Assembly (NCBI GenBank): GCA_028565635.1 | Contig: JAOXYB010017653.1 | Coordinates: 1 to 18,632, forward strand | DNA: 18,632 nt | Reading direction: 5' to 3' | From: Phoronis ovalis | Taxonomy: Eukaryota; Phoronida; Phoronidae | Shown here: in pieces, positions 1-9,860 of the stretch | Layout of the letters: each line of letters opens with the position of its first letter | Position numbering within the stretch: position 1 is the first letter of the stretch | The notes under the pieces: generated by a model | Databases searched by the model: none | What the model was told of the DNA's origin: nothing | Seen by the model: the letters and a program-made list of their open reading frames with translations, nothing else | Translations under genes and position numbers: made by a program

Positions 1-148
1 CGAAGTTTGCATGCATAAACTTATACAATATTTGTTACATCCATTATAAAAAAATGATGGTATATTGCATAATGTTTTCTACTTGCTTTTTAAGCAAAAT
101 AATCATTTTAGTTTGATGATTATTTTTATAGTAGTCTCGTCCAGCGGC

Positions 149-154
149 TTTATT
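149..154 (-). terminator. Candidate poly(A) signal for DUOXA
   Basis: On the minus strand this reads AATAAA, about 190 nt after the DUOXA stop. Another AATAAA (347-342) overlaps the stop codon and is too close to be the likely signal. The implied 3' UTR spans roughly 130-342. No clear GU-rich element follows, so the site is tentative. Confidence 0.4.
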
Positions 155-264
155 AGTACGTAAATGCAAATTTGAGCAACGAATGATGTTGTGAGCTTTA
201 TCAGACCGCTTAAGTCAGGAAAGGGAAAAATGTATATACATGTACTGCGTTCTGTTTTTTTCAA

Positions 265-338
265 TCTGTAAGCAATGGTAGTCATTATTATACTTTTTCA
301 CTCTATAAGCAATGGTAATCAGTATTATGACTTTTCTT
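265..338. repeat. 37-bp tandem duplication in DUOXA 3' flank
   Basis: Two adjacent 37-bp units (265-301 and 302-338) share TAAGCAATGGTA and a following ATTAT-ACTTTT pattern, with a handful of substitutions. They lie just downstream of the DUOXA stop and are probably part of its 3' UTR. Confidence 0.75.
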
Positions 339-342
339 AAGT

Positions 343-755
343 TTATTTTTTCTCCGTCTGTGCCATTAGTTCTTGTTCAATCAAATCATGATCCTCATCT
401 AAATCAGCTACGACAGTTACTTCTGTGACCTGATCCGATGCCTTGCTGTTTGAATCATTGTTTACAACGTTACCATTCGGGTCACCATTGACGGCTGGTC
501 GTTTTCTCAGATCACCATTCGTGACAGTTTTCACAACTGTCGAAGAGCTGGATAGTGGCCTCTTTTTATAATCACCAGGAGTATCATCAGTTATTGGGGT
601 TATCGAACGGTTCTTCTTTAAGGACGGAATAGAAGTATTACGCTTAGTGTCTTGTTGTGATTTCTCTACTTGTAAGGAGAAGAATCCGGCTGTAGGTCCA
701 GCAAGAAAACGATCCAAGATCACTAAAGTGACACCAGCCAGTATCACAAGGACAC
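343..755 (-). CDS. DUOXA: DUOXA coding exon 7, tail and stop
   Basis: The last coding exon completes helix 5 (VLVILAGVTLVIL) and encodes the cytosolic tail, residues 278-399, ending in TAA (345-343). The acceptor is TTTTATAG. The tail is rich in S, T, N, D and K, has two basic K/R-KRP motifs (326-329 and 346-349) each followed by an NGD (342-344 and 352-354), and an acidic stretch near 377-392. Confidence 0.92.
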
Positions 756-3700
756 CTATAAAATAATAAAATGACTTTGCTTACAAAATAGAAATGTTAG
801 TATCAAATATTCTGTTACTTCTTACATGAGTAGAACTTATTTCGTTATCTGTAACGTTTGAAACGCCAGATAAATATTAAATCTGACTGTCTATAAAGCT
901 TATGGCGTACATTCATGTTTATTGTAGCAACACAGTGCTTTACGTCATTAAGTGTTTTAGGTAATTAGTTTCAGTTAATGTTTTAGTTAATTAGTTAATC
1001 TAATCACTGATACTGTGGCGTCCCGAGAGGAAATGGGATTTCCTTGTGTGTGTACATTGGACTGGTCCATTCATGGGCTAGTCACTAGTCTGTAATCATC
1101 AATCTCTAGACGAGTCTTCCTAGCCGGGAAGCTACAATACAGTTATCTCTCACCAGTGCCTTGCCACGAACCATTCCATCACGCTAAGACCGCTCGGCCG
1201 GGTTCGCCGCAGTATTAAACCAGTTGGTAACATCTGTATTAAATATGCATGATAACACGCACTCGACAAACTCTTACCTAAGATCACTGCAAGCCAGAAA
1301 CACCAGCCTTTCTCCACGATTAGCCATCCATCTCTGAATGGTATTCTCATGGTATTTGGCGAAATGATGGCGTAAGATATAACCCCTGTCAACACGAGTG
1401 CTCCAGTAAGGACAGTACCATAGGCTGCTCGTCTAACGTTGATGTTGTACACCACGCATGTTACCATCCACATAGCAAATGCCGTCCTGGTAAAAACATA
1501 TTTTTTAGCAAAGTTTTAGACATTATGAAAAGGCTTTTGAACACGATCACAATCTTGTGACGTAGCCTACAGCTATTTTGGATAGAATACGTATACATTG
1601 TTCTACATCAATGGACACACGTGAAGGTCGTTTAGATACCCCAAACCCTAACATTCTCTTTCCTGCATATAGAGATTGATTTCATACTTACCAGAGAGAT
1701 ATATAAGCATAGTGACCAGCAATACGGTAATACCGGCCGAATCGAACACCTCCAGCATCCATTGCTAAATATTCTCCAACCCATAAAATAGGATACGGTG
1801 TTCCACGTTTCAAATGGTATTTGTAAGATCCTCCTAAACTCTTATCTACAAAATTTCAAACTATGCTAGTGGAAGCGAGCCAATGAAAAAAAAGAGAAAA
1901 AAATAAATTTTGCATTCAATTATCATATATATCAAACCCTCATATACGTACGTCAGCTGGACTTAGGCAACATTTTAAAAATACCATTGGACAACACAAT
2001 TATTTCGTTCAAGTTACAATAAAAGACATATTTACGTACATGATTCCATTTTAAACTTTTCATTGTAGCTAATTTGTTCATTGCTCTGACTTTCTGCGCC
2101 TAAAAAGCAAAATTAACAGATATAAGGATATGTTTGTCATTTTTGTTGACTTTCTCGTCGTTCCTCTTGCTCAAATGTACATGTATAAAATTGATAGCAT
2201 GTATTTCTTAAAATATTTGTTATTTATATCTGTTTAAGGTAAGCGTCAAGCAAATTCAGCCGAAAAATGTCTTTTGAATGGTTACAAATCCCGAGAAACT
2301 CTTCTCGATGGCAAGGGAAGGAACTACATGTAGCTCCAAGCGCACACCACAAAGTTTTTCAACCATTGTCTTAAAGACTGAGATTATTTAGTAAAACGCA
2401 AATCGTGTTATTTATAATGTTGAATTTTACATGTTTTCGAAAATGTATATTTGTATACGACGTGTTCTGACAAGTTTTACAATAAATAAAATGTTGGTTA
2501 TTAACTTGTGATCATTGCATATGCTACCCGTGGGACTAACAAATCATTGCGAACAATAAAAAGAAAACAGAACAAGAGAAAGGAAACAATACGTGTTTTT
2601 GACAACCAGAATACATTACGCACTCTTAACAACATTAAACTATCCCCATTAGCCAGATTGAAAGTACATTAAATTAAAATTGCTCGGGCTACAGATCACT
2701 TTTTCTACAACAAATAATACTTAACAAAAAACATGCACTCATTGGTCCCGGGTCTATTCGTGAAAATTGCAAACTTCGTTATCCGAATATTAATTCACAC
2801 GGGTTAAATTTGCCGGCTAACTTACGCTTCGCCTTTATATTTTATTTATATTTCAAATATCACGAACAATACAGTTCGATGTGGCATAATTATTTATACA
2901 ACAAAATAAGAATGAGAGTAAATAGTATGGACATAAGGTTGTGCACTGTAGTTGGTACAAAATTAATTCATTCTCATGGCTGTGAGAAACATAAAGAAAT
3001 TGAATATTTTTCTCTGATGTTTTTCTTGTTATTCAAGAACACACTAGTGAAATTATTTTATCTAGCATGGTTATATTTAACTATCTGTGACCACTTTGAT
3101 ATGCAATTGATTTTTGACTCCTTTAACTCTAGCTCCACGGTAACAAGTACTCATAAAAAGAAATTAAACCTAAGCACTTTGAAAATGTGTATTTAACGTA
3201 TGGTAATGGCAATCCGATGTTTTAGTTTTCTTGAAAAATTATGAAAGCAATATTAATGAAAACAAACTGTTGTGTATTCACGTGTTGTCTGCTTAAAAAT
3301 TTTGAGTAAATATTGGAATTTGATATATAGCGAAATATATTGTATTTATTTGCATTGCTATGAAATTCTATAATTACTGACTAATATTTATCAATTTTTC
3401 GAGTTCGGCTAAACGGCAAACAAACTCAGTTTTTATCAACAAAGCTATTCAACAAGTGTCAGCAATTTAATAGTCTTTTAAAATTTTGTTGTCAATACGC
3501 TATAAGACTATTACACATAGACATTTCTATACCATTTCTTATTAACTTTTTAGATTTTTTTATTTTGACAAACAATGTGTTAGTACACACACACACAATA
3601 TATACTATGGCCAACATTTTGGTTTATTGTCGTCAGGAACCTAAAAATATAAGTTAATGCACTTAGTGGTTGTACATGCAACACACATAAGCACACACAT

Positions 3701-5485
3701 AGTCAAAAGTCAATATTTGGTGATTGCTATAAAGAAATAATAAATATATAATAATTATGTATCCTAGGTATATTAAACGCAGATGGATTGTCAACAGTTT
3801 TTTTTTACTTATGGGAGAACCTGATCACGTGTGTGAAATGTGATCGTTAAGGACATGGTGCTCTCATGCAGTCCCTCGCACGTATTTATCAATTCTCAAA
3901 ATTAAAAAAAAAAACATCAATAAGAAAGTGTGACAAGCAATAGTGTACGCGTAAATGTAATCAGTCAGAAATTTATGATTTTAGTTTTTGTTTTGTAAAG
4001 CTGACATTGTTCACCACATCATCATCTTTTATTTAATCGTTCGAATAGCACCTGCCCATGAGGTCCCATAGAAGATTAGCCCTTGAGGCATGCTATTAAT
4101 GAAGAATTGACTATACATTGATCTTCTGTCTTTGGTAACACTTACCAGATACGTCATCATTTAACGCATATCACGTGCAGTGCTAGATTTCAAAATTCCA
4201 ACAGAAGCTATGCAGTTTACAAAAAATTACTGACAAATAATAAAATATGTAACTAAGTGGAATTTCGGTATTAGCTATGTAAGCCAAGGTCTGAAAAGTT
4301 TATTGCTAAAAGTACCATTTCAATATTAACCGTTTCTCTTTGTTTTATTATGTGTAACTTCAATATAAAAAGCTGCTTTAGCTTTGTTCTTTTGCGGAGC
4401 TAATGCCATTCCGCATACACACTTTCAAAAGGGGAAGAATTATAGTCATCACTGTGTAACCTGCTTTAATGACTGAAAATCACATTCTGATAATTAAACT
4501 TTACGTTGAATGACGTAATATTACCTTGAAGGGTCACGTTAATCTGCTTGAGACCAACTTTAATACCAACTGTGGCGTTAATTTCCGAAATTTTTCCCGA
4601 GTATTCCATCCTAGAATAAAGCTTTGCAGAGTACCATTCTTGTCCATATAAACAAACTGCAAAATGAAAGAAAAAGAAATGTGTAAACTTTTTATATCGT
4701 TCGTCACGAAACACATCACACAATATTTTATACTAAAATCCTACCAGTACTTTGCAGCTTAAAAAAATTTGTTATCTATTTAACCAAATACTTGTTACCT
4801 AAATATTACATAAAATATTTCATTTTTAATTATTTTTTATAGAATGAAAGAAATCACAGCGAGGGACCGCGGTAGAAGCCAACTTCGTGCCAAGTATTAA
4901 AAAGTACGTTAAATGCTAATTATCTGAAGGACGCCATTCTATTGTGTTTGTCTTGGCAAAGCTTTCATTTAGCTATTAAATATAAATGCTATCTATAGCA
5001 AACTTACATAATAAGAAACCAGCTACTGTTGCTCCACTTAAAAACCTAAATAAAGATTTCAACTTCTGAAAAAAAATTAAAATGGAACTTAATTGCTTAA
5101 CAGCGTTGTTCAGACTGTGTTCAAAATAACGGAAATGTAGTTGCATCGTCATGAACGTTACCCTCGTTACATTCAGCTGTTAAATAACCTTAAAGATTCA
5201 CACTTACATCAAGAATGTCAATAAGACATAAAATTACATGAATATCGGGGAAAGTGAAGTGTACACAACATAAAATAATTTAAATAAAAATCACAAAAAA
5301 GGCACACTAACCTCATTCTTTGGCAAGCCTAATATGGTCAACAAGTACGCAACAACCAGTATCAACACAAGAGTGATACAAGCCCAAAACGTGTAGTCTT
5401 CAGTAACAGCTGTGCGGATAGAGGGATATAAAGTTGGTCCTGGCTTTCCACGCCATGCCGTAAACAAACCATCCCACATCGACAT
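343..5485 (-). CDS. DUOXA: Dual oxidase maturation factor (DUOXA), complete, 7 coding exons
   Basis: Multi-pass membrane partner that lets DUOX leave the ER and make H2O2 at the cell surface (family knowledge). Joined exons: 5485-5312, 5065-5008, 4656-4525, 2099-2040, 1845-1692, 1486-1278, 755-343; 1200 nt, 399 residues, all GT-AG, phases 0,1,1,1,2,1. Five hydrophobic segments, as in the family: about 34-53, 63-81, 187-207, 213-235 and 253-277. The large loop after segment 2 has two N-glycosylation sequons (N104-A-T, N117-V-T); the second sits in a GLKQINVTL stretch matching the vertebrate GLGGVNITL region. RYYRIAGHY (179-187) is another family signature. The last ~120 residues are polar and probably disordered. 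The start is M1, with A at -3; an in-frame ATG two codons later is an alternative. It lies head to head with DUOX. Confidence 0.95.
1010..1212 (-). mobile_element. Candidate tRNA-derived SINE in DUOXA intron 6
   Basis: DUOXA intron 6 is 756-1277. Within it a GC-richer block stands out from the AT-rich surroundings. On the minus strand it begins with a tRNA box-A-like string, GGCCGAGCGGTCTTAGC (1199-1183), followed by GGTTCGTGGC (1172-1163), which only roughly resembles box B. It ends next to a TTAACTAA-like repetitive stretch (about 955-1000), as SINE tails often do. The box A to box B spacing is shorter than in a true tRNA and I see no clear target duplication. The remaining intron sequence shows nothing else. 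Confidence 0.4.
1278..1486 (-). CDS. DUOXA: DUOXA coding exon 6
   Basis: 209-nt exon covering residues 193-262. It contains the rest of helix 3, all of helix 4 (RRAAYGTVLTGALVLTGVIS) and the start of helix 5 (GWCFWLAVILG; the vertebrate family has GWSFWL here). Acceptor TTACCAG, donor GTAAGA. Confidence 0.94.
1692..1845 (-). CDS. DUOXA: DUOXA coding exon 5
   Basis: 154-nt exon covering residues 142-192. It holds the KRGTPYPILWVGEY segment (family: KGLPxPxLYLAE) and RYYRIAGHY at the entry to membrane helix 3. The acceptor is TTTTGTAG, the donor is GTAAGT, and it ends in phase 2. Confidence 0.93.
2040..2099 (-). CDS. DUOXA: DUOXA coding exon 4 (60 nt)
   Basis: 60-nt exon, acceptor TTTTTAG, donor GTACGT, phase 1 at both ends. 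It encodes GAESQSNEQISYNEKFKMES, which matches the family ETINYNE-F loop segment. Without it exons 3 and 5 still join in frame, but this conserved segment would be lost. Confidence 0.87.
2100..4524 (-). other. DUOXA intron 3 (2.4 kb)
   Basis: The largest DUOXA intron. Open frames inside it (for example plus strand 2810-3196) lack recognisable domains and begin at non-ATG codons. It holds a short AC run (3585-3596), a small hairpin CGAGAA-ACTC-TTCTCG (2291-2306) and a 10-bp palindrome CTACATGTAG nearby. I see no gene or clear transposon. Confidence 0.7.
3585..3596. repeat. Short (AC)n microsatellite
   Basis: Six AC units in DUOXA intron 3, followed by an AT-rich stretch. Confidence 0.8.
4525..4656 (-). 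CDS. DUOXA: DUOXA coding exon 3
   Basis: 132-nt exon, residues 78-121 plus one base. It carries the first part of the large extracellular loop with both sequons (N104, N117) and the I-KVGLKQINVTLQ motif. Acceptor TTTTGCAG, donor GTAATA. The reading frame stays open past the donor, but the residues there do not fit the family, while exon 4 does. Confidence 0.92.
4657..5007 (-). other. DUOXA intron 2, nothing else seen
   Basis: 351-bp AT-rich intron with donor GTAAGT and acceptor TTTTGCAG. I see no repeat, RNA gene or coding stretch in it. Confidence 0.8.
5008..5065 (-). CDS. DUOXA: DUOXA coding exon 2
   Basis: 58-nt exon, residues 59-77 plus one base, beginning KLKSLFRFLSGATVAGFLL and forming most of membrane helix 2. 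The acceptor is a T-rich tract ending CAG; the donor is GTAAGT. It is too short to show up as a long ORF, but it joins exons 1 and 3 in frame and fits the family alignment. Confidence 0.9.
5312..5485 (-). CDS. DUOXA: DUOXA coding exon 1
   Basis: Codons 1-58 (174 nt): a short N-terminal segment with W-RGKPGPTLYP, then the first membrane helix (about 34-53), ending ...GLPKNE. The donor is GTTAGT on the minus strand and the intron phase is 0. A TTTTTTACAG acceptor-like site at 5530-5539 could end an upstream 5' UTR intron, with the exon then starting at 5529; this is not proven. Confidence 0.92.
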
Positions 5486-6659
5486 GATTTTCTATTAATG
5501 ACTGTACCGGTAGATATCTTTAGTTATACCTGTAAAAAATGTCACTTAATTATATTCCTTTAAATATTAGTGAATGTCCGTGTTCGTGGAACAATGTGCT
5601 TTAAATATAAAAGTCGACGGTGACGTGACAACTTTAATTTATAAACTATCCCTGAGAAACTTCTAACTTTGAACAGTACTACAATTTGTGTAGCCGCGTA
5701 GTGGTAGTAGTCCCAAGTTTTTTCCGATATGCCTTTTTTTCCTCTGACAATAAACAAGGCAAAGACACGACGTACAAAATTGTTAGAACTGTTAATCATT
5801 TATAAGAAATGTGAGAAACTACTGTTACATTATACATTGCATAAATAATTATTTGCCAAAGTCAATGAATTTGGCAATTACGAAGGATGTTTCTAATTCA
5901 GGTTCAAAAATTAGGTTATTATATACACAGATACACTGGGCAGATCCGGGGGCATACAAACCGGTCATCTCTCCGTGCTGCGAAGATGATTACAGCATGT
6001 GAGCCCATAGAAAAAAATGAGATGAGTTTACCCGGAAATTACTTAGATTCCACGGATACAACTTTTGTTGTAGTAGTGAGAGGTACTCTAAGTTTCGAAT
6101 TGTAGCAGACATATTTGAAGTTTACGTTTGATAAACTTTCTTCATCGAGGTAACACGACGAGGAAATTGTTTGTTTTTATCTAACAGACGAAATATTTTT
6201 TAAGCAAGAATTTTAATTTGACTTGTCTGGGAGTCAATACTTCCAAGTTTTATAATTTTAAGAAAGCCAAATTGACGGAAAGTCCCACAGACAGGATCAC
6301 AAACTTCCTCATCACAAATTGTCGTTTAATATTCTTCTCACCATGACCAGCAGCTTATGTGTGTCTGTTTCCTTAGTATACCTGTTATTAAATACTACAA
6401 GAAATTGCAAAAACCGACATTTCTAGTACACACTTTTTATATACCTACACACAATCCATACTAAACTATTATGATTATTTCCGGTGTCATTTTTCTAAGT
6501 AACCAACATAAATCAATGATTTAGCTAAACAATCAATTACAGTGTTTTACTAACCTCTCACACCGAACGTTAACAAAACAAATGTATATGTCCAGTTATA
6601 TTAATTATTTAATTACAGCCAATAACGTCTAGCTCGTGTGAAACTGTTCAAATAGGTAA

Positions 6660-6703
6660 CCTCAGGCTAGGTTATATACAGTTTTATATATTCTAGCCTC
6701 AGG
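6660..6703. repeat. Short inverted repeat CCTCAGGCTAG / CTAGCCTCAGG
   Basis: The 11-bp arms at 6660-6670 and 6693-6703 pair at 10 of 11 positions across a 22-nt AT-rich loop. It may be a protein-binding site or a chance hairpin in the intergenic region. Confidence 0.5.
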
Positions 6704-6846
6704 TAAATACGACTAGCATATGTGCTCAGTAATTACGAATCATTTTACCAAATCTTAACAGTAAACGTACCCGACAATAATGCGTGACATATGACACTTT
6801 AGAATTAGTTTTCAGAGGTGTGCTTACATCAAAAACAGTAAATTCT

Positions 6847-7067
6847 TATAAATATTTATATAGCAAATATATTCCTTTGATAATTTGTATTTATATAAAA
6901 ATATATACTATAAATATAATTGACAGTCACACTGTAATAGACTTTTATACTTATAAATGTTTCTTCATGTTATAAAATATTTATCTAGAAAATATGGTCC
7001 CTTTGATTACTTCATATTTAGATAAAAATATAGTTAATTTAAAATGACAACCATACTTTACATAGAC
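6847..7067. repeat. Diverged ~125-bp tandem duplication
   Basis: Two segments beginning near 6847 and 6971 run in parallel. Both have TATAAA-ATATTTAT-TAG, then CCTTTGAT (6874 and 7000), then ATATAAAAATATA-like DNA, then TGACA (6921 and 7045), then ATAGAC (6937 and 7062). The constant offset of 124-126 supports a real but old duplication over chance AT similarity. The second copy contains the ATG at 7044. Confidence 0.5.
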
Positions 7068-7256
7068 TCAGGCAACTTTCACTGCTGTGAAGATGTATGC
7101 GTTGCCTCAAGCTGCAAGAAGATCTATGGGGTAACCTACAAGATTTATAGAGAAGGTGATAACATAAGCTCATTAATTATATATATAGAAACATGGCGTT
7201 TAATAGTGGATGGCACCGTCGTTGAAGACGTGCGTTTTTGGAAGCAGTTGCATAAC
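7044..7256 (+). other. Candidate coding exon in the intergenic region, unknown
   Basis: 71 codons open from an ATG to a consensus donor (GTGAGT at 7257). The stretch is richer in G and C than its surroundings and encodes a cysteine cluster (HCCEDVCVASSCKK) and a segment IETWRLIVDG. I recognise no family. A 9-nt in-phase exon is possible at 7636-7644, between TTTCTGCATCAG and GTAAGC. No full gene model follows, and the phase does not allow direct splicing to DUOX exon 2. It could equally be a chance ORF. Confidence 0.25.
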
Positions 7257-9594
7257 GTGAGTTTTATTTCAAAAGTGAACATACATATTCTATGAACAGC
7301 GCGTTCAAAATTCTTCCGCGTTATTAAAAATCCCGAATTTTCATGATTTAAGCTTTTGAAATAAGCCTAGAGAAAATATACATTAATTAACACATTCGTA
7401 GGGCTTTTAAAATCCATCCTAAAAATTACTTTCAGAATTGTCAGGTGTTGAGTTCAAATATCTTCTAATAGAGTAAGTCCTATAACAAGTTTAAAAAACA
7501 CTGATATAAGTGGTCAAATCTCTTGTCTCTCGCATTAAGTTGTTCAAATGCAATGAATAAATCGAGGGGAATAAGTAAAAAACTGGTTATTTCTTTAAAT
7601 TCTTATATATGCTTTTCTTTGTGTTTCTGCATCAGAATGTCAAGGTAAGCCTTCTTTCAAACTTATCTGTGCATATTTTTGAGGTAGAACAATTAACTCC
7701 GTCATATTTTTCTTGGTTAGCATGGTTGATCTGTTCACGAAAATCGAGAATAATAATCTGACACAGCCAATACCCGCTAAACTGTAATATCACATAGTTG
7801 AACATACATGTATGTCTGAGGGAAAACTCGTACCACACATAATTTTCAATTTCTGAGTTCAATTTTAACAAAAAAAAAAACTAATCGGAATACGGTATAT
7901 GCTTTAGCATCGGTATTAAAAAAAATATCATGTGAAACGACATAAAAGCAAATTGATATAAAAATACGTTAACGTGTTTCTTACCTTGACAGAAAGTGAA
8001 ACAATAAACTTTGTCATTACGAGGTCATTATCGATAAATTAATTAAACTGGGTTTTTATTAAATGGATGAGTTCAGATGAGCTATTTTTCATGCGAGTAG
8101 ACAAATCGGACATAAATCATGACAGTGTTTAAGAAATATCTCCCGTTTCCTCCTTATAACGTTTATAATCTATGGAACAAACAGACAGTGCCACATCGGC
8201 GTATATATTTATTACTGCAGAATACTACCTTTAATTTACATAGTGCTGTATCACTATAGACACTTTTCAAAAGATTATATACATACAAATATTTGATCTC
8301 TAAAATATATGTATACATGGAACATTGCAGCACGTATACAGTAAGTTGCGAGAAAACAATTTTTCAAGGTAAAGTAACATTTTTGTCTTAGCAGGTTTGC
8401 AATCCGTTGCGTGTACGATTATATACTCGTACTTAATCTTAACATTCACATGATATGTCGCTATATTTATACATCATGTTCACCTGTAAATGCAATTCAA
8501 AAACCAAACAACCATCTTGATTTTTTTGTCCTTCTCACAAGACATTTTGTTATGTATAGTCAGAGCAAATTCAATGACTTACCTTTCACCAGTGTTGACT
8601 TGTCACAGTCCCAATCAAATTCTTAAGGTGACTCGCGGGCCGTCAAATTATAAATAACTTTTAAAACTTATATTTTTTTCCGGGTTCAGTACAATTCGTC
8701 TCAGGTCTTACGTTAACCAATAAGAATCAAGTTTATAACAATTAAAGTCTGACGTGAACCAAGTTTTCTGTTTTGAAAGGTACTTATAACCTCCTTTTCA
8801 AAAGCTGAAAAACTAACAGTTTAACTAACCACTTGAAATCTTACTTTTAAAAAGCCCTTAAAATCACAAGAGCAGCTACTGGAATCATATATCATAGCCC
8901 GCAATTCAGGTTTTTATTATAGCATATTTGACAGGGCAAAACTTTCATAAATTTTTACACGGTCTCCAATGGATACAGAAGCAGCTGGACACCTGGGAGG
9001 TCACTATATAATTTTTGTACCATAATTTTCTGTTTCTAATAACAGCTGCATGAAATTCCGCACGTGAGGGTTCTTAATTCATCAGTAAGAAATTAATATG
9101 GGTTGTAGTTTTTTTGTGATACAAAAATTAATTATGCGAACAATTAAATAATATTATACTTTTGTATGGATCTTTAATATAAATTCACGTAACTAAATTT
9201 AATCTTAATGTACGTATACAAAGAAAACTACGATTAGTTTACTTAACCAATTTTAATATGTGGCCTACATAAGTGTTGATTGCATGGTCTTCTGTGCATG
9301 ATTTGTGCACAATAAATTTTGAGGTGGAAAAATATTTGGCGCTAAGTGACTATTGTATATATTATACATTTAAAACACAATAAAATCAATGCATTCTTAA
9401 GTTTACTTTAACCAACTAAAAAGCGCCACAAAGTGCTTAGATTATGATGTTTTTATAAGATTTACCGGCTAGTGCTTTTAGCAACAATTTAATGCGTCAC
9501 TCGACCCCCGAGGTTCAAGATATTTTTCAAACGTAGTGAAGCAAACTTTTAGGAACAACCTATATTTACACAGAACTAAGGGCAGTCAATCAAA

Positions 9595-9660
9595 ATTGGC
9601 CAATAGAGTTTACAGAAGTGTCGAATAAAAGGGAAACTCGGCAAGCTCTAGTTGAACAAT
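9595..9660 (+). promoter_or_regulatory. Probable DUOX core promoter
   Basis: A perfect 10-bp palindrome ATTGGCCAAT (9595-9604) presents a CCAAT box on both strands. It is followed 20 bp later by a TATA-like ATAAAAGG (9625-9632). A start near 9655 would give a 5' leader of about 160 nt before the DUOX ATG. GGGAAACTCG (9631-9640) is one base off the Rel/NF-kB consensus. The spacing is right for an RNA polymerase II promoter; the transcription start itself is inferred. Confidence 0.5.
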
Positions 9661-9717
9661 CGTAATAACATTGCATTTTTTGATTTTGCAGCTTTACCAG
9701 TAAGAAAAGAATCCCGA

Positions 9718-9741
9718 ATGTGTGATCCGCCTACTTTATAG
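9718..9741 (+). other. Upstream ORF 1 in DUOX leader (7 codons)
   Basis: An ATG followed by six codons and TAG, upstream of and separate from the DUOX start. It exists only if the leader begins near 9655 and is not spliced; a donor-like GTAAGA at 9701 could remove it. Confidence 0.4.
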
Positions 9742-9807
9742 TAATACATTCGATAATTTTTGCGCAACTAAGTTTAAGGAACAACGTAACTTTGGTCACA
9801 TCATATT

Positions 9808-9858
9808 ATGAAACATGTCCAAACTAAGAACAGTTCTTCTCATTTGCTGCGCTCTTAA
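9808..9858 (+). other. Upstream ORF 2 overlapping the DUOX start
   Basis: An ATG 7 nt before the DUOX ATG, in another frame, opens 16 codons and stops at 9858, two bases before the exon 1 donor. It shows no signal peptide, so it is not the DUOX start, but a scanning ribosome would meet it first. Confidence 0.45.
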
Positions 9859-9860
9859 TG
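9815..9860 (+). CDS. DUOX: DUOX exon 1 (signal peptide start)
   Basis: 46 nt encoding MSKLRTVLLICCALN plus one base, donor GTAAGT. It joins to exon 2 in phase 1 and forms the hydrophobic core of a signal peptide. Because exon 1 is so short and lies 3 kb upstream it is the least certain exon, but start context, signal peptide and phase all agree. Confidence 0.8.

Larger units (their letters stand above)
5486..9594. other. Shared upstream region between DUOXA and DUOX
   Basis: About 4.1 kb of AT-rich DNA between two divergent start codons, so it should carry the control elements and any 5' UTR exons of both genes. I recognise no complete gene, tRNA or transposon. Visible items are a diverged tandem duplication (6847-7067), a coding-like open stretch ending at a good donor (7044-7256), a small inverted repeat (6660-6703) and the probable DUOX core promoter just to the right. 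I could not place a core promoter for DUOXA. Confidence 0.7.

Noticed and set aside
2810-3196. 128-codon open frame on the plus strand inside DUOXA intron 3
   Set aside because: It begins at a TTG codon, has AT-driven composition (F, L, Y, K, S) and no recognisable domain or splice support.
5560-5799. Minus-strand open frame just upstream of DUOXA
   Set aside because: Its composition looks like random translation, with no domain; it may overlap a 5' UTR but does not read into DUOXA.
5811-6105. Two overlapping plus-strand open frames in the intergenic region
   Set aside because: They are short and in competing frames with no family resemblance. The slightly GC-richer patch near 5930-6060 is noted, but splice sites and a start are not convincing.
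9808-9858. ATG at 9808 as the DUOX start
   Set aside because: It is out of frame with the following exons and gives no signal peptide, unlike the ATG at 9815.
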